In this document: in pieces, positions 1 to 5,403 of the stretch
How the letters are laid out: each line of letters starts with the position of its first letter
How positions within the stretch are numbered: position 1 is the stretch's first letter
Source: CAYYWV01 sp964475385
Lineage (GTDB): Bacteria > Pseudomonadota > Alphaproteobacteria > JAAXGF01
Length of the DNA stretch: 9,784 nt
Reading direction: 5' to 3'
Assembly: GCA_964475385.1 (NCBI GenBank)
Contig: CAYYWV010000092.1
Location: 1-9,784, forward strand
Program-made: the position numbers and the translations under genes
Notes under the pieces: model-generated
Seen by the model: only the letters and a program-made list of their open reading frames with translations
The model's database searches: none
Told to the model about the DNA's origin: nothing

Positions 1-749
1 TCTTGATGTTCATGGGCTATGTCGTCGCCTGGTCGCTTCTCAACCGCGACCGGGTGCCGGCGCCCGACTTCCGCATGGGATTGCTCGAGCGGATCAAGGC
101 GGCGCGCAGGCTCGCCCCGGTGATCCTGCTCATCGTCGGGGTGATCGGCTCGATCTACGCCGGGCTCGCCTCGCCGACCGAGGCGGCGGCGGTGGGCGTG
201 GTGCTCGCGCTGGCGCTGTCGCTGGTCAGCGGCACGCTCACGCGCGAGACCTTCGTCGCCGCGCTGATGGGGGCGACGCGGACCTCCTGCATGATCGCCT
301 TCATTCTCGCGGGCGCGGCGTTTCTCACGGTGGCGATGGGGTTCGCGGGCATTCCGCGCCAGCTCGCCGAATGGATCGGCGGCATGGGGCTCTCGCCCTA
401 CTGGCTGCTCGCCGCGTTGACCGTGTTCTTCATCGTGCTCGGCTGCTTTCTCGACGGGATCTCGGTGGTGGTGCTGACCACCTCGGTGATCCTGCCGATG
501 GTCGAGGCGGCCGGGCTCGACCTGATCTGGTTCGGAATCTACATCGTGATCGTGGTCGAGATGTCGCAGATCACCCCGCCGGTCGGGTTCAACCTGTTCG
601 TGCTTCAGGGGATCACGGGCAAGAACATCCTTTACGTCGCCCGGGCGGCGATTCCCTTCTTTCTGATCCTGCTCGCGGCGGTGGCGCTGATCGTCGCCTT
701 CCCCGAGCTCGTCACTTATCTGCCCGAGCGGATGACGCTCCGCGGCTAA
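1..749 (+). CDS. TRAP transporter large permease (DctM family), 3' part
   Basis: This is the C-terminal part (about 248 codons, reading frame from base 3) of the large membrane subunit of a tripartite ATP-independent periplasmic (TRAP) transporter, which imports a solute, often an organic acid, using an ion gradient. The family is usually about 430 residues, so the 5' portion lies outside the window, and the TTG at base 3 is not a credible start. Visible residues are almost all hydrophobic helices. The re-entrant signature GCFLDGISVVVLTTSVILP is at visible residues 147-165, and the conserved EMSQITPPVGFNLFVLQ at 186-202, with TPPVG typical of DctM. It ends with TAA, and a MarR-like regulator starts 15 bases later, suggesting co-transcription. 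The small permease DctQ and binding protein DctP would be expected upstream. The substrate cannot be inferred. Family assignment is firm. Confidence 0.93.
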   Translation, partial: LMFMGYVVAWSLLNRDRVPAPDFRMGLLERIKAARRLAPVILLIVGVIGSIYAGLASPTEAAAVGVVLALALSLVSGTLTRETFVAALMGATRTSCMIAFILAGAAFLTVAMGFAGIPRQLAEWIGGMGLSPYWLLAALTVFFIVLGCFLDGISVVVLTTSVILPMVEAAGLDLIWFGIYIVIVVEMSQITPPVGFNLFVLQGITGKNILYVARAAIPFFLILLAAVALIVAFPELVTYLPERMTLRG

Positions 750-764
750 CTCTTTGGAGGTCCG

Positions 765-1310
765 ATGGCCAACCCCAGGAAAGGCGGCAGAGGAACGCGG
801 TCGCGCAAGCTGCGGCCGATCGTGTCCTCGGCGCATCTCGTCTCGCCCAAGAGCGGCGCGCTCAGCGAGTTCGAGTTCGGCCTGATCATCGCCTCGCACG
901 CCTTCAACCGCTGGGTCGTGCGCTGCATGGCGGCCGCCGGGGTCGCCGACCTCGGCCCGCTCGACGTCCTTGTGCTGCACAGCGCGAACCACCGCGGCCG
1001 GGCCAAGAAGCTCGCCGACATCTGCCTGGTTCTCAATGTCGAAGACACCCATACGGTATCGTACTCGCTCAAGAAGCTCGCCAAGCTCGGGCTCGTCGCG
1101 GGCGTGCGCAAGGGCAAAGAGATCTTCTACGCGCCGACCGAGGAAGGCGTCGCGGTCTGCGCGCGCTACCGCGAGGTGCGCGAGGAATGCCTGATCAAGT
1201 CGCTGAGCGTGCTTGGCTACGAGGAGGCCGAGATCGGCCGGCTCGCCGACCTTCTGCGCACCTTGTCCGGGCTTTACGACCAGGCCGCGCGGGCCGCGGC
1301 CTCGCTTTAA
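765..1310 (+). CDS. MarR-like winged-helix transcriptional regulator (COG5631 type)
   Basis: A predicted cytoplasmic DNA-binding protein of 181 residues. The first 20 residues are basic and probably disordered. A helix at about 34-58 is followed by a winged helix: helices at about 64-90, a recognition helix in VEDTHTVSYSLKKLAKLGL (92-110) and a wing at about 111-128 (VRKGKEIFYAPTEEG). A C-terminal helical part at 130-178 probably forms the dimer interface, as in MarR proteins. The overall sequence resembles the alphaproteobacterial group described as a predicted MarR-family regulator (COG5631); this is from memory, not a search. The ATG start is supported by GGAGG at 756-760. It follows the TRAP permease by 15 bases, so it is probably in that operon and may control it in response to the imported solute, which is inference. 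The sequence gap begins 14 bases after the stop. Confidence 0.85.
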   Translation: MANPRKGGRGTRSRKLRPIVSSAHLVSPKSGALSEFEFGLIIASHAFNRWVVRCMAAAGVADLGPLDVLVLHSANHRGRAKKLADICLVLNVEDTHTVSYSLKKLAKLGLVAGVRKGKEIFYAPTEEGVAVCARYREVREECLIKSLSVLGYEEAEIGRLADLLRTLSGLYDQAARAAASL

Positions 1311-1324
1311 GGCCGTTTCGCCTT

Positions 1325-1424
1325 NNNNNNNNNNNNNNNNNNNNNNNNNNNNNNNNNNNNNNNNNNNNNNNNNNNNNNNNNNNNNNNNNNNNNNNNNNNN
1401 NNNNNNNNNNNNNNNNNNNNNNNN
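1325..1424. other. Assembly gap (100 N)
   Basis: Exactly 100 N, the conventional placeholder for a scaffold gap of unknown length. Reading frames crossing it are artefacts. The true distance between the regulator on the left and the hydrolase on the right is unknown, and whole genes may be missing. The right edge starts inside a probable repeat copy, which would explain why assembly broke here. Confidence 0.97.
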
Positions 1425-1447
1425 GGGTCTGTCGAAGGGCGAGGCCC
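1425..1447. repeat. Right half of a dispersed palindromic repeat at the gap edge
   Basis: The first bases after the gap include CTGTCGAAGGGCGAGG (1429-1444). This matches the right arm of the common alphaproteobacterial intergenic palindrome CCTCACCCTGAG-CCTGTCGAAGGGTGAGG, as I remember it, at 15 of 16 bases. Bases 1433-1447 are also the exact reverse complement of 9727-9741. The left arm should lie in the gap. The 12-bp palindrome GCCCGCGCGGGC (1444-1455) abuts it. The rest, to 1538, is non-coding sequence between convergent genes; I see no convincing terminator in it. Confidence 0.5.
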
Positions 1448-1538
1448 GCGCGGGCGCGCTTGCCGCTGGCCCATGAAACGTTTATGGACGCGGCGGTATG
1501 GATGCCCAGAGTCTTTATTTCCCTTTCATGGAATCGCG

Positions 1539-2534
1539 CTAAGACGCGTCCGCGGCGGCGAAATCCTTGCGCTCGAACCCCGACGGCAACGGCCGGTCGC
1601 GGCTGAGCGCCCAGGCGGCGACGTCGGCGCGGACCACGGCCCCGTCGAGATCGCGCAAAAGCATGTGATAGCCTTTGGGGTAGATCGCGACCCGGTGGGG
1701 CGCGCGGAGGCGTCTCAACATGGCGAAGGTCGGCGCCTTGGGCACGAGGTCGTCGTTTTCGCCATAGAGCACGAGCGTCGGCGCCGTAATCCGCTCGGCG
1801 GCCGCGAACGCCGCGTCCATCAGATCGACCAGGCCGTAGACCGCGTCGATCCGCGTCTCCTTGATGACCAGCGGGTCTTTCCCGAGTTCGATCAGCATCT
1901 CGCGGTTGTCGGACGGCTTGATCCCGAGCCCGCGCCCCGTCACATGCGCCCAGGGAAAGAGATGCGCGCTGAGCCAGAGCGAGACCCGGTAAAACGGGTT
2001 CATGCTGCGCCAGCCCCAGACCGCGGGCGCGATCAGCACCAGCCCGTCGATCGGCGGCGAGACCTCGCGCGCGGCATAGACCATGGCGACCGCGCCGCCC
2101 ATGCTCTCGCCGACCACATAGAGCGGCGCGCCCGGGTTGGCCGCGCGCACGAGACGCACCGCAGAGGCCAAGTCCGAGACCAGCGCCTCGGTCCCGGGCC
2201 AGAAGCCGCGGGTCGCGGTCGCGCCGAACCCGCGCTGATCAAAGGCGTAGGTGGTGATGCCGCGCTTCGCCCAGTCCGCCGCCGGGTCGGCGAACGCCCG
2301 GCCGTAGTCGTTGAAGCCGTGAAGCGCGACGAAGACGGCCCGGGTCGCGCCTTCGGCCTTCCAGACGTGAAGCGGCAGCCGCGCGCCGTCGGCGGCGACG
2401 ATCGCGCCATCGTCGAGCGCAGGGCTCACCCGCGGCGGGCCTGCGCCTTCGATGCGCGGCGCGCAAGCGGCGAGGAAAAAGGGAAGAAGGGAAAGCGCGA
2501 TCGCGGCGCGCGAACCATGGGAAAGCCGGCTCAT
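1539..2534 (-). CDS. Lipoprotein alpha/beta hydrolase, monoacylglycerol lipase-like
   Basis: A serine hydrolase of 331 residues from the Hydrolase_4 (serine aminopeptidase S33 / monoacylglycerol lipase) family, predicted to cleave ester bonds in lipids such as monoacylglycerols or lysophospholipids. A type II signal peptide is clear: basic start, hydrophobic stretch at 10-20 and lipobox LAAC with Cys24, so the enzyme should be an envelope lipoprotein. By the enterobacterial +2 rule the Ala after Cys would favour the outer membrane. The catalytic parts are visible: oxyanion strand LHGFNDYG (71-78), nucleophile elbow GESMGG (142-147, Ser144), acid in GENDDLVP (Asp261) and His290 in GYHMLLRD. 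A lid region lies at about 170-240. Length is close to family norm. The ATG at 2534 gives a perfect signal peptide, so the start is well supported although no Shine-Dalgarno sequence precedes it. It is divergent from the permease pair. Exact substrate unknown. Confidence 0.9.
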   Translation of the reverse strand: MSRLSHGSRAAIALSLLPFFLAACAPRIEGAGPPRVSPALDDGAIVAADGARLPLHVWKAEGATRAVFVALHGFNDYGRAFADPAADWAKRGITTYAFDQRGFGATATRGFWPGTEALVSDLASAVRLVRAANPGAPLYVVGESMGGAVAMVYAAREVSPPIDGLVLIAPAVWGWRSMNPFYRVSLWLSAHLFPWAHVTGRGLGIKPSDNREMLIELGKDPLVIKETRIDAVYGLVDLMDAAFAAAERITAPTLVLYGENDDLVPKAPTFAMLRRLRAPHRVAIYPKGYHMLLRDLDGAVVRADVAAWALSRDRPLPSGFERKDFAAADAS

Positions 2535-2542
2535 GGCGCCGA

Positions 2543-2571
2543 AGTATGCGCAAGCGCGCCGGCCCTGTCAC
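2543..2571 (-). promoter_or_regulatory. Putative promoter of the lipoprotein hydrolase, possibly leaderless
   Basis: On the minus strand a -35-like GTGACA (2566-2571; 5 of 6 to TTGACA) is separated by exactly 17 bases from a -10-like CATACT (2543-2548; 4 of 6 to TATAAT). Transcription would begin near 2536-2537, only two or three bases before the ATG at 2534. This fits the absence of a ribosome-binding site and suggests a leaderless mRNA. This is a consensus match only. Confidence 0.35.
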
Positions 2572-2689
2572 GCGTCTGCGCGATCTTTCCCTCTCCCGTC
2601 CCGACCGGGCCGGCCGCCGTTCTTGCCGCGCGCGAGGCGCGGGTCTATCGTGCCGTCGTGTCGAAATCCTTCGCGACGTTCGCCCCCGT

Positions 2690-3481
2690 ATGAGCCCCCG
2701 TCCGCGCCCCGTCGGCCGCGTCAACTGGTACGGCGCCTACAGCCTGTATAAGCGCGAGGTGTGGCGATTCTTCAAGACGCCGACGCGCTCGATCTTCGCG
2801 CCGACGGTCTCGAGCCTTCTGTTTCTCGCCGTCTTCTCGCTCGCCCTCGGCGGCGCGGTGCGGACCATGGGCGGGGTGCCGCTCGCCGCGTTTCTCGCGC
2901 CCGGGCTGATCGTGATGGCGATCTTTCACGCCGCCTTCGAGAACACGGCGGGCTCGCTGGTGCAAGGGAAGCTCCTCGGCAACATCGCCGACGTGCTGAT
3001 GGCGCCTTTGAGCCCCGCCGAGATCACCGCCGCGATCGTGCTCGGCGGCGCGACGCGAGGGCTGGTGACGGGGGCCGTGCTGTGGGCGGCGATGCTGCCT
3101 TTCGTCACCGTAACCGCGCGCCACCCCGGCTTCGTGCTCGTCCACGCGCTGGCCGCGGCGCTCCTGCCCGCGCTCCTCGGCGCCATCGCCGGGCTGTGGG
3201 CGGCGAAGTGGGACCATCTTGCGGCGGTGACCAACTTCACGGTCATGCCGTTGATGTTCCTTTCGGGAACCTTCTACTCGATCGAACGGCTGCCCGGGGC
3301 CTGGCAGACGGCGGCGCGCCTCAACCCCTTGTTCTACGTGATCGACGGCTTCCGCTTCGGCGTCACCGACCGGACCGACGGCGGGCTCGCGATCGGGCTC
3401 GTCGTCGTCGCCGCGCTCGCGGCCGCTCTCTGGGTGGCGACCGAGAGGCTGATCGCCGCCGGCTATCGGATCAAGTCATGA
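2690..3481 (+). CDS. ABC-2 type transporter permease, first of a tandem pair
   Basis: An inner-membrane subunit of an ABC exporter (263 residues, ABC-2 membrane family, YadH/NodJ-like, COG0842). An amphipathic N-terminal helix (VNWYGAYSLYKREVWRFF, 11-28) precedes about six membrane segments, roughly at 35-55, 66-84, 112-138, 147-170, 179-195 and 232-252. The family signature is LSGTFYSIERLPG (191-203), followed by LNPLFYVIDGFRFG (211-224). I chose the ATG at 2690 because it gives the same N-terminal layout as the downstream paralogue; the frame is open upstream to 2546, but that extension is arginine-rich and unlike the family. No good ribosome-binding site is visible. Its stop overlaps the start of the second permease (ATGA). 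The usual ATP-binding subunit gene is not adjacent. Cargo unknown. Confidence 0.88.
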   Translation: MSPRPRPVGRVNWYGAYSLYKREVWRFFKTPTRSIFAPTVSSLLFLAVFSLALGGAVRTMGGVPLAAFLAPGLIVMAIFHAAFENTAGSLVQGKLLGNIADVLMAPLSPAEITAAIVLGGATRGLVTGAVLWAAMLPFVTVTARHPGFVLVHALAAALLPALLGAIAGLWAAKWDHLAAVTNFTVMPLMFLSGTFYSIERLPGAWQTAARLNPLFYVIDGFRFGVTDRTDGGLAIGLVVVAALAAALWVATERLIAAGYRIKS

Positions 3482-4275
3482 GCGCGCGCGCCGTCCACGT
3501 GATCGAAGGGCCGGTCAACTGGTATGGGCTGTGGACGCTCTACCGCAAGGAGGTCTGGCGCTTTCTCAAGATCCCGGCCCAGACCCTGATCGCGCCGATG
3601 GTCTCGACGCTCTTGATCCTCGCCGTGTTCGGGCTCGCGCTCGGCGGGCGCGGGCGTTTCGTCGGCGACGTGCCCTTTCTCGTCTTTCTGCCGCCGGGGC
3701 TGGTGATGATGGCGATGATCGGCGCCGCCTTCGCCAACACCTCGTCCAGCCTGATCATGGCCAAGCTCCAGGGCAACATCGTCGATATCCTGATGACGCC
3801 GCTCGAGGCCGGCGAGATCGCCTTCGCCTTCCTCATGGGCGGAATCACGCGCGGCCTGTTCACCGGCGTGGTGCTTGTGCTCGCGCTTCAGCCTTTCGTC
3901 GAGATCGCGCCCCAACACCCGGGGTTCGTCCTGTTCCACGCCGTCGCGGCCTCGGCCGCGCTCGCCATGATCGGGCTGATCGGCGGCGTCTGGGCCGAGC
4001 GCTTCGACCATGTTTCCGTCGTGACCAATTTCGTGATCACCCCGTTCGCCTTTCTGTCGGGCACCTTCTACTCGGTCGAACGGCTGCCCGGCGCGCTCCA
4101 CACGCTCAGCCGATTCAACCCGTTCTTCTACATGATCGACGGGTTCCGCTATGGCTTCATCGGCGTCGCCGACGGCGATCTCGGCATCGGCGTCGCGGTT
4201 ATGCTGGGGCTCAATGTCGCGCTCTGGTTGGTCTGTCACCGCATGCTCGCGAGCGGCTATCGCCTGAAGCCCTGA
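3478..4275 (+). CDS. ABC-2 type transporter permease, second of a tandem pair
   Basis: A 265-residue paralogue of the preceding gene. Residues 13-265 align without any gap to residues 11-263 of the first permease; by hand I count 139 identities in 253 (about 55%). It has the same N-terminal amphipathic helix (VNWYGLWTLYRKEVWRFL), about six membrane segments and the ABC-2 signature LSGTFYSVERLPG (193-205), followed by NPFFYMIDGFRYG. The ATG lies within the stop of the first gene (ATGA, 4-base overlap), indicating translational coupling and roughly equal production. Conservation of both copies suggests a heterodimeric membrane channel made by local duplication, which is inference. A PLP enzyme starts 32 bases after the stop and may be in the same transcript. 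ATPase partner and cargo unknown. Confidence 0.88.
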   Translation: MSARAVHVIEGPVNWYGLWTLYRKEVWRFLKIPAQTLIAPMVSTLLILAVFGLALGGRGRFVGDVPFLVFLPPGLVMMAMIGAAFANTSSSLIMAKLQGNIVDILMTPLEAGEIAFAFLMGGITRGLFTGVVLVLALQPFVEIAPQHPGFVLFHAVAASAALAMIGLIGGVWAERFDHVSVVTNFVITPFAFLSGTFYSVERLPGALHTLSRFNPFFYMIDGFRYGFIGVADGDLGIGVAVMLGLNVALWLVCHRMLASGYRLKP

Positions 4276-4307
4276 GAAGGCGCCCGCCCGCGGCCGAGGA
4301 GGCTGTG

Positions 4308-5327
4308 ATGCTGCTTTCGCGTTTTCCGCGCCGCCGGCTCGCCCATCTGCCGACCCCGCTCGAGCCGATGGAGGCGCTTTCGCGTCACCTCGGGGGGCCC
4401 CGCCTTTACGTCAAGCGCGACGACTGCACCGGGCTCGCCACCGGCGGCAACAAGACCCGCAAGCTCGAGTTCCTGATGGCCGACGCGCTCGAGAAAGGCG
4501 CCGATACGGTGATCACCTGCGGCGGCATCCAGTCCAACCACGCCCGCCAGACCGCGGCCGCGGCGGCCCGACTCGGGCTCGGCTGCGCGCTGGTGCACCA
4601 GGCGGAGCACCCCTGGGACGGCCCCGACTACGCCGCGACCGGCAACGCGCTTCTCGACCGCCTGCTCGGCGCGACGCTGCACGCCGTTCCCGCCGAGGCC
4701 GACCGCGACGCCGGCATGGCGCGGCTCGCCGACGATTTGCGGGCGCGCGGGAAACGGCCCTATGTGATCCCGGGCGGCGGGTCGAACGCGCTCGGCGGGC
4801 TCGGCTACGCGGGCTGCGCCTTCGAGATCACGGCCCAGGCCAACGACCTCGGCCTTGCGGTCGACCACATCGTGCTCGCGACCGGCTCGGGCGGCACTCA
4901 GGGTGGGCTGATCGCCGGGCTCGCCGCGCTCAACAGCCCGATCCGGGTGATCGGGATCGATATCGACGCCGATCCGCAAGGCGTCGCCGAAAAGGTCCGC
5001 GCGGTCGCCCAAGGCGCCGCCGCGCTCCTCGGCCTGCGGGACGGCGTTCCGGACAATGCGGTGGCGGTCGAAGCGGGCTACGCCGGTCCCGACTACGGCC
5101 GGCCGACGCCGGCGATGATCGAGGCGGTGCGGCTCGCCGCCCGGCTCGAAGGCCTGATCCTCGATCCGGTCTACACGGGCAAGGCGATGGCCGGGCTGAT
5201 CGATCTCGTCCGCCGGGGTCGTTTCGGCCAGGACGAGACCGTGGTCTTCATCCACACAGGCGGAACGCCGGCTTTGTTCGCCTATCGTTCTATTTTCGAA
5301 GATCTCCATTTCGAAGGTAATACGTAA
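4308..5327 (+). CDS. PLP-dependent D-cysteine desulfhydrase family enzyme
   Basis: A 339-residue fold-type II PLP enzyme of the D-cysteine desulfhydrase / ACC deaminase family, cytosolic. D-cysteine desulfhydrase (DcyD in E. coli) converts D-cysteine to pyruvate, sulfide and ammonia. The PLP lysine is Lys49 in GGNKTRKLEF (46-55). The substrate-site motif QSNHARQ (75-81) and phosphate-loop-like ATGSGGTQGG (191-200) are present. At the positions of Glu295 and Leu322 in ACC deaminase this protein has Thr290 (DPVYTGKAMAGL) and Thr317 (HTGGTPALFAY), the pattern of D-cysteine desulfhydrases, so ACC deaminase is unlikely. The related L-cysteate sulfo-lyase CuyA, which begins with a similar RFPRR..AHLPTPLE, remains a serious alternative. 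Length is normal. The ATG is preceded by GAGGAGG (4296-4302) with 5-base spacing, an excellent ribosome-binding site. It lies 32 bases after the permease pair. Confidence 0.85.
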   Translation: MLLSRFPRRRLAHLPTPLEPMEALSRHLGGPRLYVKRDDCTGLATGGNKTRKLEFLMADALEKGADTVITCGGIQSNHARQTAAAAARLGLGCALVHQAEHPWDGPDYAATGNALLDRLLGATLHAVPAEADRDAGMARLADDLRARGKRPYVIPGGGSNALGGLGYAGCAFEITAQANDLGLAVDHIVLATGSGGTQGGLIAGLAALNSPIRVIGIDIDADPQGVAEKVRAVAQGAAALLGLRDGVPDNAVAVEAGYAGPDYGRPTPAMIEAVRLAARLEGLILDPVYTGKAMAGLIDLVRRGRFGQDETVVFIHTGGTPALFAYRSIFEDLHFEGNT

Positions 5328-5364
5328 GGCCGCGCATTAACGAGATATCGACCCTTCGCGTTTA

Positions 5365-5402
5365 GGCTTCGCCGGCGCCGCCGCCAACCGGATTGCGAAG
5401 CC
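5365..5402 (+). promoter_or_regulatory. Inverted repeat abutting the GTG start of the TPR gene
   Basis: GGCTTCGC (5365-5372) and GCGAAGCC (5395-5402) are perfect 8-base complements with a 22-base loop that is itself GC-rich. The right arm ends one base before the GTG start codon and contains the only Shine-Dalgarno-like element (GAAG, 5397-5400). If the hairpin forms in mRNA it would hide the initiation site. It is not a terminator: no T-tract follows. The regulatory role is inference. Confidence 0.3.
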
Positions 5403-5403
5403 C

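Noticed and set aside
1316..1324. TTTCGCCTT before the gap matching 9666-9674 near the window end
   Set aside because: A nine-base match is expected by chance and does not continue.
1471..1487. Near-palindrome around AAACGTTT between the gap and the hydrolase stop
   Set aside because: One unpaired base, short arms, no neighbouring start site; no function can be argued.
371..1606. Open frame crossing the N run
   Set aside because: It runs through undetermined bases and overlaps two well-supported genes in another frame.
2623..2651. TTGCCG-N17-TATCGT as a promoter for the permease pair
   Set aside because: Only 4 of 6 matches in each box in a GC-rich region; too weak to annotate, though the operon must have a promoter in 2535-2689 or use one not recognised here.
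2546..2689. 48-codon N-terminal extension of the first permease
   Set aside because: Arginine-rich with no match to the paralogue's N-terminus; overlaps the hydrolase promoter. ATG at 2690 fits far better.
1473..2693. Plus-strand open frame opposite the hydrolase
   Set aside because: No domain, odd composition; the minus strand carries a lipoprotein signal and a full catalytic triad.
3463..4239. Minus-strand frame of 258 codons opposite the second permease
   Set aside because: Charged, low-complexity shadow; the plus strand has an ABC-2 permease matching its neighbour residue for residue.
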